Shown: positions 31,610 through 41,031 of the stretch, one piece after another
Numbering within the stretch: position 1 is the first letter of the stretch
How the letters are laid out: every line of letters begins with the position of its first letter
Source of the DNA: Phytopythium helicoides
Lineage: Eukaryota > Oomycota > Peronosporomycetes > Pythiales > Pythiaceae
Direction of reading: 5' to 3'
NCBI GenBank assembly: GCA_024867545.1
Contig: JANFNE010000027.1
Coordinates: 310,001-374,000 of the forward strand
DNA: 64,000 nt
Notes under the pieces: model-generated
The model's database searches: none
Told to the model about the DNA's origin: nothing
What the model saw: only the letters and a program-made list of their open reading frames with translations
Program-made: the position numbers and the translations under genes

Positions 31610-32890
31610 AGGGCGACGGTCTCCTATCGCTAATGGTCATGTGAGTCAATGCTGAGTCATGTGCGTCCATACATTGGATGCACCATCGCTACCACTAAGC
31701 GCTCGGCTCGCCTGCGGCGTAACGTGTTTCTGTTGCCACGAATGGCTCAGCAAGGAAGTGGTGTCGATGGCAACGATAAATTGCATAGAAAACATGACGC
31801 GATGTATTCGTTCACTACACGTGGACACTACACTACGACACGCAGAACATGAAGACAGAGATTGCTGCAGGAGATTCATGCGCGGAGGTTGCGGTACGAC
31901 TGTGTGGTCGCCGCAGCGTTACCATAGCCATTCCCCTTCGCTGAAGCAGTTGCAGTGGCACTAGCTGTGCCGTAGCCGTTGCCGTTCGCACCGCCGCTAA
32001 CGCCTCCACTTACACCTCCCCCTGCTCCGCCACTAACGCCGCCACTAACGCCGCCACTAACGCCGCCACTAACGCCGCCGCTGATACCACCGTAGGCACC
32101 ACCGCTGATACCACCGCTGATACCACCGCTGATGCCGCCACTCACTCCACCACTAACACCGCCGTTGGCGCCACCGTAGGCACCACCGTAGGCGCCACCA
32201 CTCACTCCACCATTGGCGCCGCCACTGACACCACCACTGGCACCGCCACTCACTCCACCACCAACACCGCCACTGATGCCACCGCTGGTGCCGCCATTGA
32301 CACCACCGTAAGCACCGCCGTTGGCGCCGCCGCCAGCAGTGCCTGTCGCCTTTCCTGAAGAGTATCTGTGCTTGTCATGGCCATTGTTGCCGTCATCAGA
32401 GTCGTCAGAGTCGCCATGCCCGGTGTTGCCACGGCCGTTTTTGCCTTTGTCGCAGTCGTCGTCGTATCTGGCGTTGCCATAGCCGTTTTTGCCGTCATCA
32501 GAGTCGCCATATCCGGTGTTGCCATATCCGATATGCGCATCGGCGTCCCCCCTTCCATGACCGTAGTTTCCATGGCCGTAGTTGCCGCCGCCTCGCTTGT
32601 TGTCGTTATCGCACGGCTTGAGACCGAATGTCTGGGCGGCTTCTTCGTTGGCATTGGCGCCGATGAGGACGGCAGCGATGGCGACAAGCCAGATCGTGAG
32701 CTTCTTGGGAGAGAACATTGGGATTGGATTGAGGTACTGATAGTCCGAGTGGATCGCTTGTTTGGTACGTAGGTAGCTGGCTGGTTATGTCTTGAGCTGG
32801 AGAATTCGAGAATGAGGGGTGGAGTGGAGGCGATACGGTCGCCGCCAGAGTCGGTGACTACCTCCACGGCAGTGCCTTCACGAATGCTCT
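31610..32890 (-). repeat. Left arm of a 1.3-kb inverted repeat
   Basis: This arm is highly similar to the reverse complement of 33437-34696 along its full length. It holds a complete glycine-rich protein gene plus upstream and downstream flank. The arms differ mainly in the number of GGVSGG codon repeats and in scattered substitutions. Confidence 0.88.
31876..32718 (-). CDS. Secreted glycine-rich repeat protein (left copy)
   Basis: A frame of 280 residues from the ATG at 32718. The N-terminus (MFSPKKLTIWLVAIAAVLIG, ending ANA) is a good signal peptide. The mature part has two Cys (KPCDN and DDDCDK), a Gly/Asn/Asp/His/Tyr region with GYGN, GHGN and YGHG units, then a long run of GGxSGG, GGAYGG and GGANGG tetra- to hexapeptides. 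The end is Ala/Thr/Ser-rich (TASATATASAKGNGYGNAA). It is extracellular by prediction: a wall, matrix or adhesive-type protein, or a small secreted factor. No enzyme motif and no RxLR or LxLFLAK translocation motif is seen. Confidence 0.85.
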   Translation of the reverse strand: MFSPKKLTIWLVAIAAVLIGANANEEAAQTFGLKPCDNDNKRGGGNYGHGNYGHGRGDADAHIGYGNTGYGDSDDGKNGYGNARYDDDCDKGKNGRGNTGHGDSDDSDDGNNGHDKHRYSSGKATGTAGGGANGGAYGGVNGGTSGGISGGVGGGVSGGASGGVSGGANGGVSGGAYGGAYGGANGGVSGGVSGGISGGISGGISGGAYGGISGGVSGGVSGGVSGGVSGGAGGGVSGGVSGGANGNGYGTASATATASAKGNGYGNAAATTQSYRNLRA

Positions 32891-33436
32891 CCTGTACTGA
32901 TGTCATGGTAAATCGTATGAATGTCATGTCGAAAACGTACTTGCTTCACGTACTTCAATCAGTGTGCTGGTTGAGCCGGTGGATATTTTGCTGTTTATCT
33001 TCCGTGTGTGCCCCGCGAAAGTTTACCAGACACTTGCATGGAGCAGTTCGGGTGTCCGAATAGCACTGGCGATGGCAAGATGTCGAGTCGTGAGATGCCT
33101 CTTCATTCTAGAGCCTCCAAGCGTCAGGCTGTGAGCTGACACGCCCCATATGTCTTTGGATGACCACTTGCGCATTGGGATCATTTGTTTCGCTGTCCGT
33201 GTTGTGCTCTCGATCTCCAGATTGAATTTATCGCTCCCATATGGCTTGTCCTCGAACAGCACGACGGTAAAGGTGTTTCTTGGACGCAGGCAGACAGGTC
33301 TCCTGTGAAGGCAAACAAGCTGCGTTTCGCTTGTGCCGGGTTGCGTTTTCGAATTGCAGAGTCGTGTTGGTGGTCAACATCTACACCTGCTGAACGCAGC
33401 GATCAAGATATGATCTACCATACTACGGATCTCGAT
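32891..33436. other. Spacer of the inverted repeat
   Basis: 546 bp of single-copy DNA between the two arms. It lies between the divergent 5' flanks of the two glycine-rich genes. No coding support. Confidence 0.6.
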
Positions 33437-34696
33437 AGAGCATTCGTGAAGGCACTGCCGTGGAGGTAGTCACCGACTCTGGCGGCGACCGTATCGCCTC
33501 CACTCCACCCCTCATTCTCGAATTCTCCAGCTCAAGACATAACCAGCCAGCTACCTACGTACCAAACAAGCGATCCACTCGGACTATCAGCACCTCAATC
33601 CAATCCCAATGTTCTCTCCCAAGAAGCTCACGATCTGGCTCGTCGTCATCGCTGCCGTCCTCATCGGCGCCAACGCCAACGAAGAAGCCGCCCAGACATT
33701 CGGGCTCAAGCCGTGTGATAACGACAACAAGCGAGACGGCGGCAACTACGGCCATGGCAACTACGGTCATGGAAGGGGGGACGCTGATGCGCATATCGGC
33801 TACGGCAACACCGGATATGGCGACTCTGATGATGGCAAAAACGGCTATGGCAACGCCAGATACGACGACGACTGCGACAAAGGCAAAAACGGCCGTGACA
33901 ACACCGGACATGGCGACTCTGACGATTCTGACGACGGCAACGACGGCCATGGCAAGCACAAGTACTCTTCAGGAAAGGCGACAGGCACTGCTGGCGGCGG
34001 TGCCAGCGGCGGTGCTTACGGTGGTGTCAATGGCGGCATCAGCGGTGGCATCAGTGGCGGCGCCAGTGGTGGAGTGAGTGGCGGCGCCTACGGTGGAGTG
34101 AGTGGCGGTGTTAGTGGTGGAGTGAGTGGCGGTGTTAGTGGTGGAGTGAATGGCGGCATCAGCGGTGGTATCAGCGGTGGTATCAGCGGTGGTGCCTACG
34201 GTGGTATCAGCGGCGGCGTTAGTGGCGGCGTTAGTGGCGGCGTTAGTGGCGGCGTTAGTGGCGGAGCAGGGGGAGGTGTAAGTGGAGGCGTTAGCGGCGG
34301 TGCGAACGGCAACGGCTACGGCACAGCTAGTGCCACTGCAACTGCTTCAGCGAAGGGGAATGGCTATGGCAATGCTGCGGCAACCACCCAGTCGTACCGC
34401 AACCTCCGCGCATGAATCTCCTGCAGCAATCTCTGTCTTCATGTTCCGCGCGTCGTAGCGTTTCCGGATAGCGTCCACGTGTAGTGAACGAATACATCGC
34501 ATCATGTTTTCTGTGGTGCAATTTATCGTTGCCATCGACACCGCTTTCTTGCTGCTGAGCCGTTCGTGGCAACAGAAACACGATACGCCGCAGGTGAGCC
34601 GAGCGCTTTGTGGTAGCGATGGTGCATCCAATGTGTGGACTCACAAGACTCAGCATTGGCTCACATGACCATTAGCGAAAGGAGAGCGCCGCCCTG
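33437..34696 (+). repeat. Right arm of the inverted repeat
   Basis: Reverse-complement partner of 31610-32890. Its inner boundary at AGAGCATTCGTG (33437) corresponds to 32881-32890 on the left. Its outer boundary, at about 34696, corresponds to about 31610. Confidence 0.88.
33609..34415 (+). CDS. Secreted glycine-rich repeat protein (right copy)
   Basis: 268 residues, nearly the same as the copy at 31876-32718 but twelve residues shorter because several GGVSGG-type units were gained or lost. Signal peptide, both Cys and the C-terminal Ala/Ser/Thr stretch are conserved. Both copies are open, so both may be functional. They are transcribed away from each other and share near-identical 5' flanks, and so probably the same regulation. 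Confidence 0.85.
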   Translation: MFSPKKLTIWLVVIAAVLIGANANEEAAQTFGLKPCDNDNKRDGGNYGHGNYGHGRGDADAHIGYGNTGYGDSDDGKNGYGNARYDDDCDKGKNGRDNTGHGDSDDSDDGNDGHGKHKYSSGKATGTAGGGASGGAYGGVNGGISGGISGGASGGVSGGAYGGVSGGVSGGVSGGVSGGVNGGISGGISGGISGGAYGGISGGVSGGVSGGVSGGVSGGAGGGVSGGVSGGANGNGYGTASATATASAKGNGYGNAAATTQSYRNLRA

Positions 34697-35138
34697 ACGA
34701 ATTAGTCATGCTACCAAGGCAGTCTGTGTACAAGGAGGGAGGGATGGCGATTCAGCTTGCACACTCGAACATAGCAAGCCACTCACCCCTCAACCATCAA
34801 GCCCAAGGGGTGGCTCCATTCGATTCTCGCGAAAACCAAGCTGCATCAATCTGTAGCTGCTCTTACACAATCTAAAGCTGTGTCGACGAGCGAGTGCCGT
34901 GCGCTAGCGAGATCCAAGCAATCTTCAGCTTGACAACTCCAGCAGTTAGAGCAACGTCGAGGAGGATGAGTATCTTCGTAGCTTTGGTCACCAGGAGCGG
35001 CCATCTTCTTGTTGTTGGCTATAGCGAGACATCGAGAGCAAATGCAGGCAAAGCACGATGCGGCAGAGAACTCTACAGCAACTGTGGATTCTGCACTCGT
35101 CGAAAAGCCAACGCCTCCGAATTCCATTGCTTTATTCT
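34697..35138. other. Intergenic gap
   Basis: No supported gene or repeat. A Cys-rich open frame on the minus strand (about 34846-35127) has no family resemblance and no good start. Confidence 0.4.
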
Positions 35139-35423
35139 TCAGCTAAGCGACGACGACACGTATACGTGGCTGTGGTCCTTAAGCACGTCACATATGACGT
35201 CCGTCAGCTTGAGCTCCCGCTTGTCGTCGCGCACCACGCGCGTGGGCACGCCGAGCTCTCTCCAGCCCATGTTGCCTCCCTCCTCGCCGCCAAAGCGTGC
35301 AACCGCCACATTCGCGAGCCACAGCACCTGCTGCGTGCCAAACCCGCAGCTCACGGCGATCACCTCGTCGCGCACGTGGGCCAGCACCGTGATGGCGTCG
35401 GCCGCGCCCTCATTCCCCTCCAT
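35139..35423 (-). CDS. Small conserved-looking protein (94 aa), unknown function
   Basis: The ATG at 35423 has a strong context (A at -3, G at +4). The sequence is compact and globular-looking, with VSCGFGTQQVLWLANVAVARF followed by MGWRELGVPTRVV and an alternating hydrophobic end. That pattern of Gly, Trp and aliphatic residues is unlike a chance frame in this GC-rich DNA. No domain name can be assigned. It is divergent from the eIF4G-like gene, with 362 bp between starts. Confidence 0.6.
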   Translation of the reverse strand: MEGNEGAADAITVLAHVRDEVIAVSCGFGTQQVLWLANVAVARFGGEEGGNMGWRELGVPTRVVRDDKRELKLTDVICDVLKDHSHVYVSSSLS

Positions 35424-35785
35424 CCTCGCGTCGCTTCAACGTGCAGTCGCCCCATGGCTACACTCGTGTCTACCTCGGTCTGTACCGTTTCTAATATTTT
35501 CCTCCAATCGAACGCAAGCATTCCGCTTTTACGCCGACTTTCCTCCAATCAAAACGAAGAACCGCCGCGAACACCCCGCCACCAGCCAAAGCACAGGCAG
35601 CAGCGCCGCCGCCTCCTCCGCCCACTTCCGCCGCTGCGTCCGCGCCCCCCGCGGCCTCCGCAGCCCCCGCACGCCCCTCCGCTCCGCTCGGCGCCTCTGC
35701 GCTCGCCCGCAGCGCCTCCAGCCGCGCGTTCCGCTCTCTCCCAGTCGCCCCGCGGCGTTTTTACCGCCCGCCTCAGTTTGTTCTC
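35424..35785. promoter_or_regulatory. Bidirectional intergenic region
   Basis: This stretch lies between the divergent starts at 35423 and 35786. It is rich in CCGCC/CCCGC with no gene. CCTCAGTTTGTTCTC just before the ATG at 35786 is a weak candidate start site. Confidence 0.35.
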
Positions 35786-38700
35786 ATGACGGAGGTGCGC
35801 GCCAACGTGGCGGCCGCCGCGCCGCTCGGCAGCAAGGCGCCCGGCTCCAAGCTCAGCGCGACGGCCAAGGAGTTCGTCTTCAACTCGGCGGCGCCAGCGT
35901 GGACGCCCGCGGCGTCGGCGTCGGCGTCGGCGTCGGTGCAGCCGCAGGCCAAGCCGAGCGCGCTCAAGCCGTCGGCCAAGGCCTTCGTGCCATCCTGTAC
36001 GTTGCGATGCAGCCTGTTGAGGAAGAGCTGCTGCTGACGCGCTGATGCAGTCCTCGCGGCGCCGTTCGTGCCCGCGACCATCGCGCCGCCCACGTCCGCG
36101 GCCGCGTCGCCAGTTGCCCCGGTGATCGTAGGACAGCGCTCGGACGCGTTCGCCAAGCGCGCCGCCAGCACCGCAGCGACGGTGGCGGTGGTGGAGAATG
36201 CGACCACCAGCTCTAGCACAGCTACGACGACGACCACGACGACCACGACGACCTCCACGACCACGACCACTACCACCACGGAGCCGGAGGCCGAGGACGC
36301 CCCCAAGGCCGAGGAGACCACCACGGTCGTCGTTGAGCAGCAGCAGACCACGACTGTGCAGGTGGACAAGAAGCCCGAGCCGCTGCGGCGACCGGAGGCC
36401 ACGGTCGGCATCAACGGCGCCGTGCAGCCCGCGGCCCCGGCGCCAGTCGTCGAGGAGGTAAAGGTTGAGGTGCAGGTCCACGAGGAAGTGGTGCAGGTCC
36501 AGCAGGAAGCGCAGGTCCAGGAGACCGAGGAGGAGACCGAGGAGGAGACCGTCACGGAGGAGGAACAGGTCATCCAGGAGCGCATCCTGTACACGATCAA
36601 GCAGCTGCTTGAGATGGAGCCCGAGAACTGCCCGATGCCGCCTGGTGTCAAGGGCATGGTGGTTGCGGCTGACAAGACCAGCAAGGCCTCGGTGGCTCTC
36701 GCTGAGGCCGCTGCCCAGCGCAGTGGAGGTGGAGGTGGAGGTGGAGGCGGCGGTGGATCGCGTGGAGGCGACTCTCGCCGCTCGCTCCGCCGCAACAACA
36801 GCTCGAGCGAAGGTGGACGTGGTCGTCGCGACCGTGGAGGCCGCGGCCGTGGCCACCACGTTGACACGGCGCCGGCCCTTGAGGACTGTGAGCCGCTCAA
36901 CATCAACGAGGAGACTCGATGGAAACCGTCTGTGGCAAAGTCTCGCCTGGACGAGCCGGAGGACACGAGTGATGCGTCTCTGAAGGAGGCCAAGTCGATT
37001 CTCAACAAGCTCTCGATCGAAAAGTTCGAAAAGCTTTCGGATCAGCTCATTTTGGTGGCGGTGCGCGGCCTTGAGGTGCTCAAGGGTGTCATCGAGATGG
37101 TGATCGAGAAGGCCCAGATGGAGTGGCACTTTTCTGCCATGTACGCTGAGCTCTGTGCGAAGCTCGCCAAGACTTCCATGCCTGCCATTACACTTGCGGA
37201 CAATGAGGTTGTCACGGACACGAACAAGCTGTTCCGCAAGCTTCTGCTGCAGCGGTGTCAGAAGGAGTTCGAGGACAAGCCGTCCGTTGAAGGCCTCGAG
37301 GAGCTTCCCGAGGAGGAGCGCGCGGAGAAGGAGCTCCTTGTGAAGCGTGCCACCCTTGGACACATCCGCTTTGTCGGCGAGCTTTTCAAGCAGCGTATGC
37401 TCAGCTCTCGCATTATGCACGAGTGCATCAGTATTCTGTTTGGCGATGTCACCGCTCCTGATGAGGAGTCCCTCGAGTGTCTGTGCAAGCTCCTCAGCAC
37501 GATTGGCCAGGCTCTCGAGCTGAACGCACGTGAGCAGGCTGAGCGCGACCACATCAACAAGTACTACGGTACCATCAAGGTGCTTGGCGGTGACTCGAAG
37601 CTACTGTGCACTCGTGTGCGCTTCATGCTGCAGGACCTGCTCGAGCTGCGTCGCAACAACTGGGTTGCTCGCCGCAAGGAGACAAAGGCCATGACGATTG
37701 CTGAGGTGCACGCCGAGGTCGCTCGTGAGGCCAAGGAGAAGGAGAAGGCTGCCAAGTCTGGTGGCGGTGCTCGGCTACAGCGCAGCCAGTCGATGAACGC
37801 CGGTGGCTCGGACAGGAGGCGTGGCTCCCAGAGCATCGGTACCAACGGTGGGGCGGCTTCTTCTGCTTGGAAGGCTCGTGCCGCTAGCTCGAACAACCTG
37901 GCTGCTCTTGCCTCGGCATCTTCGTCTTCATCTTCGTCTTCCACCCCGGTGACTGACGATGGATGGTCGACGGTGTCCGGCGGTGCCAAGCCCAAGCTTG
38001 TCAAGAGCCGCAGCAACTCGGACCGATTCCCTTCGTCTATGGGTGCTCCTCGGCATCCGAATGGCGCCAGCGCTGGCCGTGGCCTTGGTGGCAACGCCTT
38101 CGCGTCGCTGCGTCAAGACGACCGTCCGCGCAAGGAGCGCTCGCGCAGCAACAGTGCGTCGTCGAACTCGTCGCGTGGTCTCGGCCGCCCGCCGGTTGCC
38201 ACGAAGCCTTCATCGCCGTCGCGCTCATCGTCTCCGGAGTCGTCGAAGCCGGCTGCGGAGCAGCTGTCTGCGGATGCCTTTGAAAAGAAGGCCAAGGCGA
38301 TCCTCGAAGAGTACGTGGAGCTGCGCGACCTGGACGAGGTGGTGGCCAGTCTGTCGGAGCTCAACAGCTCCGAGCATCATGGTCTGCTGGCTTCGCAGGC
38401 GCTGAACCTTGGCCTTGAGAAGGGCAACAAGGAGCGCGAGGCCGTGTCATCTCTGCTCGCTGGTCTTCTGGAACAGGAGCTGCTGTCCACGGACAGCCTC
38501 GTGAGCTCGCTGGACGAGCTGCTCGAGTTTATCGAGGACATTGAGATCGATATCCCCAAGGCGCTGCCTTATATGAGCGAGATGCTGGCGCCGACGGTCG
38601 CGGCGGGTGGGCTCCCGCTGCCGCGGCTGGTGTCCAGCGTGCAGCACCTGACGCAGAACGGCAAGGCTGCCAAGCTTGTCGGTGGCACGCTCTCCGCTAT

Positions 38701-38848
38701 TCAGGACGAGGCCAAGGTTCGCGAGCTCGTGGTCGTGAACGACGAGGCCGTCATCGAGTTTGCTCCTCTGCTTGCTGAGGACCAGCGCGAAGACCCCGAG
38801 GCACTGCGAGTCTTTTACGAGACGCACTCCTTGACGGTTTTGCTGTAA
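35786..38848 (+). CDS. eIF4G-like translation factor with PAM2 motifs, MIF4G and MA3-type domains
   Basis: Exons 35786-35996 and 36051-38848 (54-bp intron, GTACGT...ATGCAG) give 1002 residues. The N-terminus has two PAM2-like motifs, SKLSATAKEFVF and SALKPSAKAFVP, which in other proteins bind the MLLE domain of poly(A)-binding protein. The second is interrupted by the intron just after its Pro. A poly-Thr tract, a Glu-rich region and a Gly/Arg region follow. An eIF4G-type MIF4G domain lies at about 365-600 (WKPSVAK, ILNKLSIEKFEKLSDQ), which contacts eIF4A and RNA. The C-terminal 190 residues are helical and MA3/W2-like. A cap-binding eIF4E motif (YxxxxLΦ) may be YTIKQLLEM near residue 250. 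The protein would bridge mRNA ends in initiation. Confidence 0.9.
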
Positions 38849-39044
38849 GTGCGGTGGGTGTGCGTGGTGCCGTAGCGCGCCATGGCTGCTGTAGGTCGTT
38901 TTTGTCTTGATAAATGTATGAAACACAACACTCGACAGCCAGCAGTTGTGTAGCCATGTGCAACAAGTCACGCCAATGATCACCTGTCAGTCTACTTCTC
39001 CGGTCCTATCGCAAAATGAATGTCTATCCTGAACCTCGGCGCCA

Positions 39045-40592
39045 TCACGTGGCGCCGCCAACTCTCGAGCTGCTCGGCATGTCCGCCAGCAGCCGCCTCC
39101 ATTGCTCTCGACTCTCTTCGCACGAAGCCTCAAGCACCTGTAGCTTGGTGTTGACGCGGTCAATAGCTGCTGCCCAGCCCGGAGCACCGATGGGTGCCGC
39201 AGGCTCGAAACGCGAGTCTAGCGCTCCCTCAAGCTGCTGCAGCCACTCCTCGTGTGCCTCAACGCGCTGCTGTAGCCGTGCGCGCTGCTTACTTTCCTCG
39301 CCCACGAGCTCCTCGATCGCAGCGCTCAACCGCGTCATGGATGCCTCGTGTTCGCTCGCCAGCGCTGATAGCACGGCGTCATACGACAGCGAGCTAGAGG
39401 GCGACGGTGGCGCGGAATCTGTCGACAGCGACTGCATGCGCGCATCCACGGCGTCCAGCGCGTCCCTTTTGGTCTGTTCGCGCACGCTGGCAGTCAGCGC
39501 CACCTGCATCTCGCCCGCAACTGTCGTGGACGAACACACGAATCATTAGCAACTGTAGGATGACGACAGACTGAGTGGGCGGCGCATTCGTACCAGTCTC
39601 GAGCTTGGCGTCGATCTCCTCACGCAGCGTCTGCACGAGCGTCTTGAGCTGCGCGTTCTTGCTCTGCTTGCCCGCCGGCACGCCTAGCACCTTGGCGATC
39701 TGCGCGAGCTGCGACTGGAAGGCACTCTGCCGGCCCTCGAGTGTCGACACACGGTCGACCAGCGTGCTGTTGTTTCCGCCGCTTCCGGCGCTGTTGACGG
39801 GGGACGGTGGCGGAGCCATGGGCATCGGCGGCTGGTGGTGCATGTTGACCTGCATGTGATGGTGGTGATGCGGCGACGGCGGCGGCAGAGGCGGCGGGGG
39901 CATGGGTGCCATCATGGCGCCGGCGGCGTTAGGAGCGCCGCTGGACGCGGATCCCTGGCGGCACGAACGGCGGCGCGGCGCTGCTGAGGCTTGGGCCGCT
40001 CGCCTTGAGCAGCGAGGTGACCTGTCCCTGCAGCGCGTGCACCTGGTGCGTGAGCTCCGACACGCGCACGCGCAGCGACTCGCACCCGCACGCGCAGCCT
40101 CCCGCCGCGCTGGGCGGCGCTCCATGCTGCACCTGGGACAGAATGAAGTCCTGCAGCGCGAACGCGAGCTCCTTGGACTTTTCCTCGATGCCCGCGGCCC
40201 TGGGCGCCGCGAACGCCGCGCGGTAGGCCTGCGACTCCCCCTGCGCGCCTGCGCTCCCCACGGCGCCGCTGTGGCTCGGCAGCCCCGGCGGCGCGCCGCT
40301 CAGCGGGTGCTGCAGGATACGACAGGTACGAGGGCAGCGCCTCCTCCTCTCGCTCTTCTTCCTCGGGCTCGGCGCGGTTCCACAGCAGCCGCGAGCGCCA
40401 GTTGGCGCCGCCGATGGCGCCGAGCGACGCGCCGCCGCCGCCGCCGACGCTCGCGCCTGAGACGGAGCCACTTGACGCGCCGTACGCCCACACGCTGGCG
40501 CCTGCAGCGCCCACGGAGCCCCCGACCAGCGCTGAGCCGGGCGGCGCGGAGGGCGGCGCCGCGTCCTCGGCGTCGCGCGAGTTGAGCCACAT
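39045..40592 (-). CDS. Coiled-coil protein, with two frame breaks
   Basis: The ATG at 40592 opens an N-terminal Gly/Ser/Ala segment. A conserved-looking PSYLSYLQHPLSGAPPG stretch follows (spanning a one-base frame break at 40315), then helices with heptad character (ALQDFILSQVQ, VSELTHQVHALQGQVTSLL). A second one-base break falls in the CCC at 39953-39955. A Pro/His-rich segment, another coil (LVDRVSTLEGRQSAFQSQLAQIAKVLG) and, after a 73-bp intron (39593-39521), a final coiled-coil exon ending at 39045 complete it. Deleting one base at each break yields a single frame. No family is recognised; it is likely a structural or adaptor protein. Confidence 0.65.
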
Positions 40593-40950
40593 GCGCCGCG
40601 CTCGACCAACGGGGAGGTAAATGGCTCGTCACTAGGACCGGCGCGAGAAGTATAAGGTCGGGTGGGTGGAGGGATTTTCGAAAGTGGACGAGGGGTGATT
40701 GGAGTATTTGTGGGATATGACCATGGACACTTCAACTTGACTCGGATCGGATGAATGGCTGTCCGAGAGCGAGGCCGACGGTGCGTTGAGCTGGTTTGGT
40801 TGGCGATGGAGAGAGAAGCATGTGGTCGCTGACTATGGGTTCGCGTGTGTTGAGGGGCGTGAAGTCAAGCAACCACGAGAGCGTTCGTGTCAAGCACGAC
40901 TGGTTAGGGCTCTGACGCGGTGATACTGTCATGCTACTGTAAACCTACGC
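40593..40950. other. Intergenic gap downstream of the Fanzor
   Basis: No gene was seen, and I found no terminal inverted repeat or target-site duplication pairing with the other side of the Fanzor. Confidence 0.4.
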
Positions 40951-41031
40951 GTGCACTTGCACCGCCCGCAGGCGACGAAGCCCCTCGCTCTCGTCGTTGT
41001 CCCTCCAATAGCTAGGGACGTAGTGGTGGAG
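40951..41031 (-). other. Hairpin-rich Fanzor 3' flank, candidate guide-RNA region
   Basis: Within 80 nt after the Fanzor stop there are three short stems. GTCCCT/AGGGAC (40999-41004 with 41014-41019, 9-nt loop) begins twelve bases after the stop. CGACGA/TCGTCG (40973-40978 with 40991-40996) follows, then GTGCA/TGCAC (40951-40962). TnpB and Fanzor guide RNAs derive from the 3' end of the gene and its flank, so position and structure fit. The RNA itself is inference: stems of five or six bases also occur by chance. Confidence 0.25.

Noticed and set aside
31610..34696. Inverted repeat as a transposon with terminal repeats
   Set aside because: The arms hold the whole cargo gene and the spacer has no transposase; it is a palindromic duplication.
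35549..37552. 667-residue open frame antisense to the eIF4G-like gene
   Set aside because: It mirrors the GC-rich, low-complexity codons of the sense gene (poly-Thr, Gly and Glu tracts become Arg/Leu/Val runs) and has no domain.
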